64,000 nt of DNA from NCBI RefSeq assembly GCF_020740795.1, contig NC_067291.1, positions 19,129,780 through 19,193,779 on the forward strand, in the 5' to 3' direction. The notes below the pieces were generated by a model, which did not search any database, had not been told where the DNA came from, and saw nothing but the letters and a program-made list of their open reading frames with translations. Shown here in pieces: positions 1 through 12,157 of this stretch. Within the stretch, counting starts at the first letter, position 1; each line of letters starts with the position of its first letter. This stretch comes from Apus apus. Taxonomy: Eukaryota > Chordata > Aves > Apodiformes > Apodidae. The translations under genes were made by a program, and so were the position numbers.

Positions 1-853
1 TAACAATGTGGCCAAATGTGCCTGGAATTTTGTCTCTCTCTGCTTCAGTTGTAGAAAAAATGTAGGAGACATTTTTAGACTCAGAATGACATCTGTGTTC
101 CTGTTCCTCTCTGATCCCTCAGTTTCTTTCTGCCTGGACAACAACATAAAATCTGCAAAGTTCACCATGGAAGGAGCAGGGGCACCTGTAAACATGACAA
201 GTCTATGTCACCCTGGGCAGAGATGGTGGTGGCAGGGAAGCCAGACCCCCCCTGTCTCACCTGAACTAGTCTGTAGAACACTTCTCTGCAGAACCATGTA
301 TGTTTTGCAGAACCCTCCAAGCCTGCACAGAACATCAGGCAGGATGTGTTCTTTTCTCAAATGCACCACAATCACTATGACTCAAACTTGGGCCAGCCTG
401 AAATGTACTCACTTTATAGAAGGTCTGAGTTTTTTCAGGGAGTTTCCTTGCATTTCTCAGGATCTTCTGTACATCTGTCTGCAGGAAAAAAAAAAAAAAA
501 AGATCTTGGCAATTGCTGGGAAAGCTGGGGAAACAATCCTCAACTACTGATTGTTAAATTACCCTGAGCACTGACAGGACTGCAGCTCACAAAGGCTGAA
601 ATATAATTGGTAATGATACTAAATCCAATAAACTACAGCAGATGCTGCACTGCAGGCAGAGCTTTCGTTGCACAGCTACGCTTCTGCCTGCATTTTAACC
701 ACCACATTCTAAAGAGGCAGTGTTTACAGAAATGAAAGAAAAGCAATAAAGCAATTAAATGAAACGGACAAGACACACACAGACTCCACTTGGCTGGTCA
801 GATGGCTACTGCTGACGAAAATAAAGCATGGAGTCCAAAACCTGTATCACTAC
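1..853. other. INTS14 intron, left edge of window
   Basis: Intron 3' of INTS14 coding exon 9. I looked on the minus strand for the C-terminal INTS14 residues and found none. It contains a poly-A run at about 486-501. Nothing else recognisable. Confidence 0.6.
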
Positions 854-972
854 CTGAAGACCACTTGGTTTAATCCACACGGTAACGTTCTGCGCGTAGC
901 TGCGCTTGTTCTTGGGTTGCAAGGGGAAGGGGCTCTTGTTGTCATCCTCTCCATAAGGGTTTTCTTTTGCAT
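854..972 (-). CDS. INTS14: INTS14 coding exon 9
   Basis: Encodes residues 374-413: DAKENPYGEDDNKSPFPL through WIKPSGLQ; 119 nt ending in phase 0. Acceptor CTCCCAG, donor GTAGTG. The next exon (expected to encode the helical C-terminus) is not found between 1 and 853. Confidence 0.95.
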
Positions 973-3900
973 CTGGGAGAAAAAAAGAAAATAAACTGAC
1001 TTGACACCTGAGATTTGGCAAGGTCATCCACGCAACACTGGATGTGTAGGAGTTACTGAAATGAGTGTGCCCAGTACCTGAAATGGGTCCAAGCTGAGCC
1101 ATCTTCCCCAGCCATGGAAGGGGCTCAGGACCAGGCTCAAAGAGAGACATCATGAGGTTTGATTTCTTCTTGCTATCAGCTTGTGAATAGAGCATCCCAT
1201 ACCACTCTGGCCTATTGAAAAGAGCAAAACCCAAAAGCTGAAAACATTCCAACCCTCTTTGCCTGGAATATGCCCCCCCCACAGTGCAGAGGCTCACTAT
1301 TTGCAGTTTATATCCACAAACATATCCATAGTTAAAAACTCTACAGCTTTGTCCAGCCATGCAGAGTTCTGTGCAGAGAACAGATATAAATAAGCATAAT
1401 TCACAAATAAAGCCTAAGTGAGCAAAGTAAGAGATTTTTCAGGCAGACATCTGGCTTCATACCCCAACTGGACAACAGCCACCATGCCTTCCACTTTCAG
1501 GCTGCCATGTAATAAAACACAGAAGTTGGGGATTTTCCCAGCAATCTGATTAGCTGAGTTCTCATCTTCGGTGTCATCTGTGATCCCAGGTCCCACCTCA
1601 TCACCTTCTGGGGAGGAATAAAAGCAAATAAAGAGACAAGATAAGAATAAATTCAAACACATCAGTTCTATGTCCATGACACCACCCTGTACCCTCTACC
1701 ATCCAAGAACCAATTAATACTTTTTAGATCAAATATTAAGATCAGACTTTTCACCACAAATCATTCTAAGAATCAGTTAGGTGCAGGTATTAAATATTCA
1801 TCTTGCACCACATATTTTTAGCATGAAGATTAGCATGGTCTACTAACAATGCCACATAAGGATGCTATAAAGACACTCAGTAACTTTCTAAAGAACACAT
1901 TTTTCAAAACAAGAGCAAGCTTGTGTTCAAGGTTTTACTGTAACCACACAAACATGACATTTCTTTAGAGACATCTGGCATTGTGATAAAGCATAAAACT
2001 TTTGCTTCTAGTCTAAAGCACAAGAGACATTGCAAGTGAATCTTACATCAGTTTTTTTGCCAAAAGAAACAAAACCTGCTCACCTCTGTTAAGTGCAATG
2101 GGCAGTACCAAGTGTCTGGATAAGACAGGAGGGCTAGAAATGTCAGCTATATCTACAAACCCAACAATTTCTAGGTCTGTGGGGAGACAAGAGGCTTAAG
2201 TCAGATGTGGAAATAGCCAAAATGTATCGAGTCTATTTAACATTACAATTTATTACAGCACTAAGCTTTCTGAAGCAGGGACTAGAGGTAGCACAAGAGA
2301 GCCCCAACCTTGGCTGGAGTGTCTGGGTGTGAGTAAGATACAAACATGCATATGTAACACCCTGACACCTGAGAACAGAGCTTTCATCACATACACACTG
2401 TTGCCCATGAACCTCATTGCTAGACAAATACAGAATTGTGCAATTGTTTTTTATACTGTACCAGCATTTTGAATTCAAAAGGAGAGAAAAGGTTATCTAT
2501 AAGTAAAAGGCTGTAGCCAGCCTAAAGCAAATCTCCTAGCTTCCAAGTGGCACCGCAGGACCTGCAGGAATTCCCATCAGATCTCTGGCAGGACTAGTCC
2601 CAATTGAGGCATGTTCCCAGGACTGGGAAGACTAAATTGCAGTTCTTGAGCTTTACATTCCCTCTGGAAGCTCAACTGCAGCTTCATCTTGTCCAGAGCT
2701 GTGGACAGTGGCTGGTAAAGGACTGAGGCAGCCATGTCCTTCAGCCTCAGCCTTGTCTCATTTCCTCCCCACTTCTTGGCTACAATAAATGTCAGATCCA
2801 CAGCCTACCTGCTGCCCATGGGAGCAGCGTCCACTACTGGGAGGGCTGAGAAAGGTTCTCCCTCCCAGCTGTTTTTAAAAGTAACTTAGTAAGAAATGCC
2901 AGGATGAGGACACACTATAAAGACAGAGATGTCATACATCTCAGCCTTTACTTCTGCTGCCCCACCAATTCCTCTCACCTCCACTCCTAATGGATTCCTT
3001 GAAGCAACCTCCAGAAACACACTAGTTTGTCTCACCTGATAATACAGGGTTTTTCTGATAAAGGCAGGTCCAATACAAAATGCAGCCCCTTCTCCAACAC
3101 ACCTCTCCTATCCCCTGTGCAGTTTATGAGGGTATTTGATGGAAAGCAGCCCATGGCTGTCTTCCATGGCCCCTGCCCCTAGAAATTTGCACCCTAAGCT
3201 TTGAAAGAGCCTCTACCTTACTTCAGCCCTTGTCCCTTGGTGCCACATATACTCCAAAATTACACAGTCAGCAATTGATCCTGGCACAGGGAAAAGTGGA
3301 TGAAACCATAACGATACAGGTTTAAGAGGTGACAGTGGAAAGGTAGAAATCAAATGGATTTAGGTAAAAAAGCAGTCAAATATTTGTTACCTGTATTAAT
3401 TACTTTAGGGATTGGGTCTATTTCCTCATCTATAACAAAAGGTTCTGGTCTGGGAAATACTTGCACATCAGATGTTAAGTGGCCACACTTGAGAACAGCA
3501 TGGAATGGTGTATAAGCCAGGTCTATTAGCTTCCTAGAACACAGTTAATATCAGTTATTATCAAGGAAAACACAATACATATCAAATCAAAATAGCTTGT
3601 TTGAAGCACACTCACTAAGCTTGCCAATTATTTTTTCTTTACTACAGTTAATTCAATAGTTCTAGCATTGCTAAATTACAAAACAAAGCAGCATATTATC
3701 ACACTGATGGCAAACTAACAATAATTCTGGAAATTAGCACCTTCTATCTGCCAGCCATAAAGAGCAGCCATGTTTTATTACAGATTGACTAAATTAAATA
3801 TTGACCCTTAACCAGCAAAGGTGAAGACAAAACCACAGTTAACAAGATTAATTGCAACAAGCATTAATTAGAACATCCCATCTCAACAGATTGCTTGTTA

Positions 3901-6900
3901 TATGTTTTCTTTTACAGATGTTAACTGGAAACTTTCACAAAGGTATGTTATTTACAAGTCTACCAACCCAAACATGGACTGTACATTCTTCAGGCAGAGG
4001 GGTCCATCAATGGTGAAAATTTGTCCTTCCCCATTGTTTAAATCTATGAGTCGTTCCAGGCAGTCTAAGGAATCTGTGCTCTGAAGCTGTAAAAAAATAA
4101 AATGAACTGTTTTTGTTAAGTTGTCTTTTCATTCTCCTTTTATTAACCAGTTATGTTTTCAGCAAATATGCACAACACAGCAAAAAGCAGCTGGCTGGAT
4201 GCTATCATGATTTTTTATTATCTCTCTTCTCTCTGAATAAACCAACATTCTTGGTGTCCCAGGACATGTACTCCTGATGTGGCAATTCTATTAGAGCAGA
4301 TGCAGCATCTGGCCTTGTAACAAATAATCACAGAACATCTCCAATTGGAAGGGACCCACAAGGACCATCAAGTCCAGCTCCCACTACATTGCTCTATCAT
4401 GTTCAGTTCTGCTTCAAGAGAGGTCTAAGCAACCAAAAATCCCAGCAGCTCTTAGTTTTCAAAAGCATGAGAATGCCTTAACTAGTATAACATCTTTTTG
4501 GTATTGCTAAGTTTCCAGCTCCTGCAGGGTAATATAATTTTTAGGAGGGAAGGCAGATATAATTAATAGAATCACAGAAAGGTGTGGGCTGGAAGGGTCC
4601 TTAAAGATCATATAGGTCCAGCTCTTTTTGAGAAGTTCTCAGAGAATGCTTATGAAAGCACATAAATTTATCCGTAATAGGATATTTATTTTACACATTT
4701 TCCCAGTTATTCTGAAGTATAAAAAATGCTTCAATCCATCAGTGTGGTCAAGAGGATCATCCTTGATGGAGAACCTTGAAGCTGAAATATCTATCGCATG
4801 CCTAAGTAGAAAATCCTTTTGACATGGACAGAAGAATACAGGTGTCCAGCCAAAAGCAATGCTATTGATAGAAACTAATCTAATGAAGTTTTAGTCTATA
4901 TAGGCTAACATTTTTATTCAACAGAATTTTAACTACTGCCAAGATGTTTAAAGCTGGTACTGAGATTTTCAAAGTTACCTGAAGAGAAAGAAAACAGTCA
5001 CCTTTCCTTCAAAACTATGAGAAATTGGTTTGAACACTGGCTTGACTTTAGAATTTTGGTCACTCACATTTCTACAAAAAGCTCTTGTTAAGTATTCAGC
5101 ATCTTTGCAATAGAAGTAATTTACTCAAGAATTTAATTGTAGATTAAGAGAAGCCCCCAAAGCATTCAACGCAACTCAGTAAAGGCAGTAACACAGAGAA
5201 GTAACAATGGCATAATATTTGCCAGGGAGCAACCAACGTGATTTATAGAGATTATTATATTAAAGCAATAGTAGCAGATAAGAACAGTGCAATAATACAC
5301 TTTTAAAAAGCTACTGCAGCTGAATTTTGCCAAATAACTACCACTAAGCCCCAGAACGTCCACTAACCCTTAAGCACAAGAACATCCAAGTATGCTTTGT
5401 GCTGACCTGCTCATTAGTTCAGAGAGGAGCAACAAAGAAGGAGGAAGGTATGTGTTAAAGACATCACCTCTTCCAGGTTTGCCATGCACATGACATACAG
5501 CTTGGATGGGAAGGGGAAAGGCAGCGGGAACCGGTTGCTTTCGCTTCGCTGGCTGTGAGTAGCCAGGGAGTGGCGCAGGGAGCCCCGGCCGATGCCCAGG
5601 CAGCCGTCGGTGACAAGGACAACCTGGAGCGACAGAGGATTGATGAGCACTTCCAAGCAAAGGCACGTTTCTACCTGCAGAGGGCAACTGCAGACCAACG
5701 CGTTCCTGCGGCCTTCCCAGCAGGACGTGCTGCTCAGCTGCTCACAGCGGGATTTGCTGTGCTGAGCCGGGGGAGGGGCTGAGGGTCCGACTCCCAGGAA
5801 CTGGCACATAAAAGGGAAACTGGAGATGCAACCATCGCAGTTGATCTGCATGGGAAACGCACGTTTGGTGGCAATTTAGCCGTTGCACTAAAATACCAAG
5901 GTCACAGCCAGAAACACCCCACACTGTGTGGTCAGAAACGTGGCTATTTTCAAGTGGACACTAGAAGAGCAGTGACCATCCAGCCCAAAAAGCCACCTGC
6001 TGCAGGGGCTGAGCTGGAGCCTGTGAGCAGACACACCAAACGGCTCATCAGGGAAAACAGACAGACCAAAACGTTCTCAGCAGCAGTTCCACACTGTTTC
6101 TTGAGACCTGGAGCTGTTATAAGCTCTGGAAACCATCAGGAACTGGAGAAGAAAGGTTACTGTATGAGTAACTATACCCTCTCCAAAGTGATTGAGGCTT
6201 CTGGGATAGAACACTGCATCCAGATGGAATGCCAAGCCTCCAAAATTGTGCTCTTGGGTCAGCTCTTTCCATCCTCTCCACTTCAGTAACATGTTGGACA
6301 GGAAGCAGCCTAGTTTTTTGCTGCTGACTATTAAATGAAGACTACTTTCTGTTCACATTCCAGATACATCCAAAAAAACAACTCTTTGTCTTGCTGCAGC
6401 ACCAGTGTGCCTGAGAGTACTGACATTCCTAACTGCATTTGCATTTCCTTCTGCCACTTAAAGGGAGCAGTAAGCATGTGCTAGATCTTAAGAACAAGGA
6501 ATGTTACTTGTACCTGGCAAGGAATTGCTGCTCCCCATTCCTGCTGGACAATATTGCAAACCCCCAGCAGTGCTGACTCTAAACAGGTTTTGTCATAATC
6601 ATCCATGTTACTTAGGGCCTCCTGTAATGATAAACACCACTGTCACTGCTGGGTGAAAAGTTGCCACGAGGAAACAGTTCTCCACACTTCTGTGGTAAGT
6701 CAGTTTGCTCTGCATTGTAACCCTCTGCAAATTGCTGTGCTCTCGTATATGACCTGCAAAGCTAAAAAAAATCCAAAGCCCCACAACAAAACAAAAAGAA
6801 AGAAAGAAGAAATAGTGAATGATATGTGACAACAATGAAAGTGGACTTTGAAGAAGCTACTATATCATAAACACAGTTATAAGGGAGAAAAAAAAAATCC

Positions 6901-8191
6901 TTTGTATCTTCATATGTCTCAAAGAAACAATAAAGTAAAAAATTGAAACCATATATAATGTGAAACTTAATTAAGGAAATTCTTCCAGGTACCAGCAACT
7001 TTAACTTCACTTAAAGATTCAGAAAACAGGGCACAAGGAGCTTCTCAGAAAAACTTTTTGGCAGAGAATAGTAAAATCCAAACCTCATATCCACATTCTG
7101 TTTCTATAACCATAAACCAGCTTTTCTCCTTAAAATGCAAATGTCTCCCTCAATACAGCCTCATAAGAAGGGTGCAGCTCTGAAACTAACATGCCAGAGG
7201 AGCTTGGCTGGATTCTTGGCTTTCAGAAATTCCTCAAACTTAGGGAGGGGAAAATAAATTAAAGATAAAACACTGGCATCCATCTGCTAAAATGCAGACA
7301 TGACAGAGAGAATCTTTTAAAATCAGTATGTGCCACAACTGACAAACCTAAGACAATGTGCCTTGTGACACTGATGTATCATTTTTGCTTTATATTATAT
7401 ATGATAACCAGATACTATTTTTACTGGCTTTAGGGATTTTCAATATCTTATTGCATTCAGATGAAATTTCCCTCTTTGACCTTCTCCCTTCCGTTTTCTC
7501 CCCACTTCCCACCTCTAAAATCACTTTATTCTCATTCTCACCCTGCTTCAACTGGTAGCTACTCTGAAGACCTTTTCTCTATCACTTGACTCAACACCTT
7601 CCTCAGTGGTCCTGCTCACTGCATCCTTTATCACGAGCAACTCAACAGCGATAAAAAAAAACAAGCAGTGAATGTCACAGAACCGCTCTGAGAGCTTCAT
7701 TAAGCAGCTCTTTCCTCCACCCTCACTTTTCATGTAACTGAACACACTCCACAGGTCACACGATTGATAAAGTAGTAAAATGTTTCAAATGCAGTGATTT
7801 CCCCTTATCCTTAAACGCACCTATCCTTAAAATACAGGCGAAACGCTCCATCCAGGACGCCGAGTACAGGGATGTAAGAAATCAGACAACTGCACCATGA
7901 TTTGGAAACTATTGTGGTGACTATTTTTCCCCCCCCCGCTGACAGCTCATTGTGTCCCGCACCCCCTACCTGCAGCGTGTTGTAGTCCCTGGTAAAGGGC
8001 ACCATCAGCTCCCAGAGCGACGAAAACACCACCAGGGCCGTGAACTCCAGCTTGTAGTTGGTGGCCATGTGCTCGAACAGCATGGTCAGGCCGTGGGCCG
8101 CCAGGTGCTTCCTCTGGTGCTCCTCCGAGCCCTCCCCCGCCACGGGCCGCGTCATGGAGAGGGACACGTCCATCACCACCACGGTCGGCAT
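854..8191 (-). CDS. INTS14: INTS14 (VWA9), Integrator complex subunit 14, 5' nine coding exons (partial gene)
   Basis: Coding exons joined in order: 8191-7970, 6621-6514, 5623-5468, 4086-3968, 3533-3391, 2176-2084, 1607-1463, 1211-1078, 972-854 (1239 nt, 413 codons, phase kept throughout). The conceptual protein matches vertebrate INTS14 (about 518 residues in human) almost residue for residue, so roughly 105 C-terminal residues lie beyond the left edge. A von Willebrand A fold is visible: the MIDAS motif D-x-S-x-S at residues 8-12 (DVSLS) and the VTDG motif at 114-117. From family knowledge, INTS14 pairs with INTS13 and INTS10 in a nucleic-acid-binding module of Integrator, which cleaves nascent snRNA and paused mRNA transcripts in the nucleus. 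The start MPTVVVMD is the conserved one. The gene faces away from SLC24A1 and starts in a CpG island. No break or frameshift is seen. Confidence 0.96.
1078..1211 (-). CDS. INTS14: INTS14 coding exon 8
   Basis: Encodes about residues 329-374: PEWYGMLYSQADSKKKSN through KMAQLGPIS; 134 nt. Acceptor CAATAG, donor GTACTG. Confidence 0.96.
1463..1607 (-). CDS. INTS14: INTS14 coding exon 7
   Basis: Encodes about residues 281-329, with the acidic stretch GDEVGPGITDDTEDEN followed by NQIAGKIPNFCVLLHG. 145 nt, acceptor CCCCAG, donor GTATGA. Confidence 0.96.
2084..2176 (-). CDS. INTS14: INTS14 coding exon 6
   Basis: Encodes about residues 250-281: DLEIVGFVDIADISSPPV through VLPIALNR; 93 nt, split codons at both ends. 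Acceptor CCACAG, donor GTGAGC. Confidence 0.95.
3391..3533 (-). CDS. INTS14: INTS14 coding exon 5
   Basis: Finishes codon 202 and encodes GKLIDLAYTPFHAVLKCG through PKVINT; 143 nt. Acceptor TTCTAG, donor GTAACA. Start of the beta-barrel-like middle region of INTS14. Confidence 0.95.
3968..4086 (-). CDS. INTS14: INTS14 coding exon 4
   Basis: Encodes residues 163-201 plus two bases of codon 202: LQSTDSLDCLERLIDLNNG to NVQSMF. Acceptor TTTACAG, donor GTTGGT. Completes the VWA domain. Confidence 0.95.
4325..4430 (-). repeat. CR1 LINE 3'-end fragment (truncated)
   Basis: Plus strand reads AATCACAGAACAT..AATTGGAAGGGACCCACAAGGACCATCAAGTCCAGCTC, the reverse complement of the conserved CR1 3' end. 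Lies in INTS14 intron 3. The right limit is approximate. Confidence 0.8.
4567..4627 (-). repeat. Short CR1 LINE 3'-end fragment
   Basis: Plus strand shows AGAATCACAGAAAGG..GGGCTGGAAGGGTCCTTAAAGATCAT..AGGTCCAGCTC, the antisense CR1 tail. Same orientation as the fragment about 140 bp to its left, so they may be two insertions or one interrupted copy. Confidence 0.8.
5468..5623 (-). CDS. INTS14: INTS14 coding exon 3
   Basis: Encodes residues 111-162, VVLVTDGCLGIGRG to CMANLEE; 156 nt, phase 0 at both ends. It carries the VTDG loop that helps coordinate the metal in VWA domains. Confidence 0.96.
6514..6621 (-). CDS. INTS14: INTS14 coding exon 2
   Basis: Encodes residues 75-110, EALSNMDDYDKTC through AAIPCQ; 108 nt, phase 0 at both ends. 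Acceptor ATTACAG, donor GTACAA. Matches the conserved second segment of the INTS14 VWA domain. Confidence 0.95.
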
Positions 8192-8720
8192 GACGGGCCG
8201 CTCCTCCCGCGGCTGCCGGGGAGGCGACAACCGCCCTGTGGCCCCGCGGGGCTGGGCACCGAGGCGACGGAGCCGCTCGCCGACCGCACGGAGGCCTGAG
8301 AACCGGCGCGGAGCCTCGGGGAGGAGGGACAGCCCGAGCCGGCCCCGCAGAGGCCCGAGCCTCGGCCCCGCACGGGAAGGGGACGGCGACGCTGCCGCTC
8401 CCGCCGAGCCGCGCCGGGTCCCTCCAGAAAAGCGTCCCCCCGGAGCGCTCGGCCGGGGCGCCGAGGTTCCCCGCGGCCCTGCGGGACGGGCGCGGGGCTG
8501 GGCCGCGCCTCGCGGTGCCGCCGCGGCCTGGCGCGCAGGTTCCGCGGGGAGGAGGAAGGTGTGTCTGAAAAGCCTCCGCGCCGGCCCGCCCGCCTCCTGC
8601 CCGCTCTGCAGACGGGTTCGAGAGACCTGCAGAGAGCTTGGGCCGGCCCTGCCAAACCGTGCGTTCCCACACCAGTGTCAAAACGTCGTTACCCCGCACC
8701 CGCTGAGCGGGTTTTTAGGA
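7960..8720. promoter_or_regulatory. CpG island covering INTS14 start and promoter
   Basis: About 760 bp very rich in G+C and CpG, in sharp contrast to the AT-rich DNA on both sides. It covers INTS14 coding exon 1 and the DNA upstream of it, with several GGGGCG/CCGCCC-type GC boxes and no TATA box that I could see. This is typical of a housekeeping promoter. The transcription start is not resolved. Long open frames on both strands here are a composition effect. Confidence 0.85.
7970..8191 (-). CDS. INTS14: INTS14 coding exon 1
   Basis: Encodes residues 1-74, from MPTVVVMD to DYNTLQ. It holds the MIDAS metal-site motif DVSLS and the first helix of the VWA fold. The donor follows CTGCAG as GTAGGG; phase 0. 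In-frame coding potential continues upstream without an ATG, so the conserved ATG at 8191 is taken as the start. Confidence 0.96.
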
Positions 8721-11102
8721 CCGTGGACCCTTTGGCCAGGAGTGCTGTGACTCCTTCCCTTGCAGGGCCGCACGGGGCCGGTGGCACTGGGCAGAAGAGC
8801 TGCAGCCTCAGGCGGCTCTGCCAGCGAGAGCCCAGGCCCTGCCGCGTCCCCCTGCCCCTCCAGCATGCTGCAGGAGCCGAGGGGGCTTGGCTTGCAGGAG
8901 CCGAGGGGGCTTGCAGGAGCCAGCAACCTCTCCACCTCCCTCTGGCACGGCGAAGCGGACTCGTATTGTGGCAAAAGCCACAGGCAGAGCCGCTTGCCTG
9001 GCCTGTCAGCCCTCTGAGATGTCCCAGCGTGAAGCTCCCTGCAGGTTGTCTTGCTGAAGTGACCACTACTCCATGTAGAGGAGTGGTGTGATTTACCCCA
9101 GGTGCTCTCTCAGGAGCTGCTGTGGGAACGATGCGTGTCTCACACTTGGTGCTTTCAGCTGGTAGTTTGCAATGGAGATCATCACCTCCCCTCATAACAC
9201 AACCTGTAGTGGCACACAAAAGATATTGGCTTCAGAGATAGACCCAAATCTATACAATGCTATTTAATCTTCTTAAAGACTGCAGGTATTAAACTGGATT
9301 GGCTGTTCCTCCAGTAATATGTCCTTCACACCTGACCCTCTCTTGTATTAGAACTCCACTAGCAGAGGCACAGTGAAAATGGGATCATTTTCATCTGCCT
9401 CTCCCTGCAACAGCATCTCCCACCTGGCTGTCAGGTCTCAAAGCCTCCAGCACCACTCTCAACCACTGGTACTTCCCTTCCTCTTGGACAGCATCTTTGG
9501 AAGGTAAGCTGTGGAGGTTTGTTTGGTTGCTTCAGATCTCTTATGACTGAGACAGTCTAACCAGGGGGAAGGGAGCTGATCAGGAGTTGGCCTGTACGAG
9601 GCAATGCTCTCTGGAAAATAACTGCTATGCTTACAAGACTGGAGGAACACAGAGGCCCATGGTCAGGTATCACGAAGGGCTGGAGAGCTCTTACAATTGA
9701 TTCGAGCTTCAGGTACGTTTCTGCTTGCAAAAGGTCTTTTAAGCAGCTCATTTTGGAGAGAAGAAAGAAAAGCAGTGCTTAAATAGGGCTGTGTACATAT
9801 GTCTCTTCTCTCTGTGTCATTCTTTGTAATCTATTAGTATTAGGAAGGGTTATTTTCTAATTATGTTCAAATTTTTATATCTATTGCTATGTGCAATTCT
9901 GCCACATGCATGTTCATGTTCTTTTTACATAAGAAAAACAAAGCTTATATCATCTATTTATCTAGGTACTCCCATGAGCCTCTATTACTGTTGCCTTAGT
10001 GATCCTCCCAACTATTTAAAAGAAGATAATAATGCCTGTCTTGCAAGAAATTTAGGCTGATTACCTCACTGGGTGTTATGCAAGAGGGTAAGTGTGTGCT
10101 GACTTGCATGAAGAGCTTATCTGAGAATGGCTTACAAAACTATGATTCACATCCAGCTCAAGCATAACGTAACTTTCCCACTCTGAGGAAAGAAAAAATA
10201 AACCCTTGAAGAGTGATACTCTATGGTAAACATTCAACCAGTGCTTAAGGGTAAATTCTGTCCAGCCCCAAATCCCTGTCTCCATTCTGTCACAGCTGCA
10301 GGCTCTGTCCCTCTGGCCTTTACAATTTCTCTCCCCTTCTAAACGCTGTTCAAATACTTATGCAAGATGTGCTAATTACTCCCTAATAAAAGGTATGATT
10401 AGAGTTCCACTTTGCCAGTTCTGATTTCTACAGAAAGGCTGGCAAAGAGGTAGCCAGAGAAACCAAGGGATATTCAGCACCCTCAGTTTGACTGGACCCA
10501 AGTCTTCCTCCCGCACATCTCACGCTGCAAGACGAAAGCTCCTCACTGCCTGCTTTGTGTTCTGTGGGAGTGCAAGGCTGGAGAGCCATGGAGCAGCATA
10601 GTTGGGAATTACCAAGCAGTTTTCATCCTCCTGTTGAGGTTACTTAGGTGAATAACTGCTCTGTTTGGAGAGAGGTTCTAACAGCAGGACCTTGTCTTCA
10701 GGGCATCATCTTCTCTAGCAACTGGAGTGGGTTCCTTGGCAGCAGCTGTGTCCTGCCTCCTGCAGAACACTGACCCAGCTGTTAATGGTACAGAGTAACA
10801 ACTGGACTCCACAAAACACACAAACCTTAATAGCTCCTGGATATGGGCATTAGGAGGAATCAGAATCCAGCTCAGACTGAGCTGTCTCAGCCAACTGTCC
10901 TCTCTGATAAACCAAACCTGTGATTATTAATCAGCAGAGCCTGCAGTCATTAAAAAAATAAAAGCCTGAATCTAGATCTGACTTTACTCATTTAAGTCCA
11001 TTTCTTTTCATTGCAAAGCAGAGGAGCAGTCAGTGGAGCCATGTTGCCCACTCAGGGGGAGGTTTTAGTGCTTTATTTTTCACACTAGATTTTCTTTTGC
11101 AG
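8721..11102. other. Intergenic region between INTS14 and SLC24A1
   Basis: Divergent interval between INTS14 and the first coding exon of SLC24A1. It should hold the SLC24A1 promoter and one or more untranslated first exons, but I cannot place them from sequence alone. Holds a small GC-rich minisatellite at 8870-8921; otherwise nothing recognised. Confidence 0.5.
8870..8921. repeat. GC-rich minisatellite, about 2.5 copies
   Basis: TGCAGGAGCC begins at 8870, 8893 and 8912, with GAGGGGGCTTG following the first two. The spacing is 23 then 19 bp, so the array is imperfect. Confidence 0.85.
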
Positions 11103-11233
11103 GTTTCCAGTGTTTTGCTCCTGATGCTTAAGGTCAGCCAGGAACTCCAATGGTGGATATAAGTGCACATTGCTGATCCAGGGAAGGCTGAAGTGGCTTC
11201 TGGACACAGCTTGGACTTTGGAACCTTTAGGAA
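11103..11233 (+). other. SLC24A1: SLC24A1 5' UTR part of first coding exon
   Basis: A good acceptor (TTTTCTTTTGCAG ending at 11102) precedes the start codon, so the coding exon probably begins at 11103 and is spliced to an untranslated upstream exon. An in-frame TAG at 11228-11230, two codons before the ATG, fixes the start at 11234. Confidence 0.65.
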
Positions 11234-12157
11234 ATGCATTTACCACGGAGAAGGCGGCTACAACGGAACCGAATCTTTTTCTTGCTTGCCATGGTCTTGG
11301 TCCTCTCTCTCTATCAGCTCCAGCTCAGCCCCTCTGCCCTTCCAGCACCACACACAGCCCCCCAACCCACAGACCACATCAAAGTGACCTCCAGGGACCT
11401 CTCCAGCAACAAGACTGCCAAAACGGGCAATATCACAGCAGCAACCAAAATCAAGCACTGTATATACGTGGATCCTGAGCCAACTGTGCCCATCACTACA
11501 TCAGTGGATACAACACCACAGAGAGAACATGACAGTGAAGCCTACCCAGATGGAAAGCCACCACATGAGTCCAAAGGAGAATATCCCAGGGACCTATTCA
11601 GTGTGGAAGAACGCAGGCAAGGGTGGGTTGTACTTCACATCTTTGGCATGATGTATGTATTTGTGGCCTTGGCCATAGTGTGCGATGAGTATTTTGTCCC
11701 TGCTTTGGGAGTGATCACAGAGAAGCTGGAGATCTCTGAAGATGTGGCTGGAGCCACCTTCATGGCAGCAGGTGGATCAGCACCAGAACTCTTCACCTCC
11801 CTCATAGGTGTCTTCATCTCACACAGCAATGTGGGCATCGGTACCATTGTGGGCTCGGCAGTGTTTAATATCCTCTTTGTCATTGGCACCTGTGCCCTCT
11901 TCTCAAGGGAGATACTCCACCTGACATGGTGGCCCTTATTTAGAGACATCTCATTCTACATTGTAGACTTACTGATGCTCATCCTGTTTTTCCTAGACAG
12001 TGTCATCGATTGGTGGGAAAGCCTCCTTTTACTGACTGCTTATGCCACCTATGTGTTCACTATGAAACACAACGTGTCCCTAGAGCAATGGGTGAAGCAG
12101 GAGCTGAACAAGAAGCTAAATGCTGTGCAGGCAGCATCAGCAGAGAATATACAGAAG
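11234..12157 (+). CDS. SLC24A1: SLC24A1 coding exon 1
   Basis: Encodes residues 1-308: start [13 protein letters not shown], extracellular region, and the whole first transmembrane cluster including alpha-1 ([27 protein letters not shown]). Ends ..SAENIQK with donor GTTGGT, phase 0. One large exon for the N-terminal half is the usual SLC24A1 layout. Confidence 0.96.

Noticed and set aside
8-550. 180-codon plus-strand ORF at the left edge
   Set aside because: No similarity I recognise, ends in a poly-A run coding for Lys; lies in an INTS14 intron.
5414-5851. 145-codon minus-strand ORF as an independent gene
   Set aside because: Its useful part is INTS14 exon 3; the rest is intron reading through splice sites.
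8058-8750. Long plus-strand open frame (230 codons) and several minus-strand frames in the CpG island
   Set aside because: The region is extremely GC-rich, where stops are rare; frames on both strands are open, translations are Arg/Pro/Ala-rich with no recognisable domain. Only INTS14 exon 1 has conserved protein.
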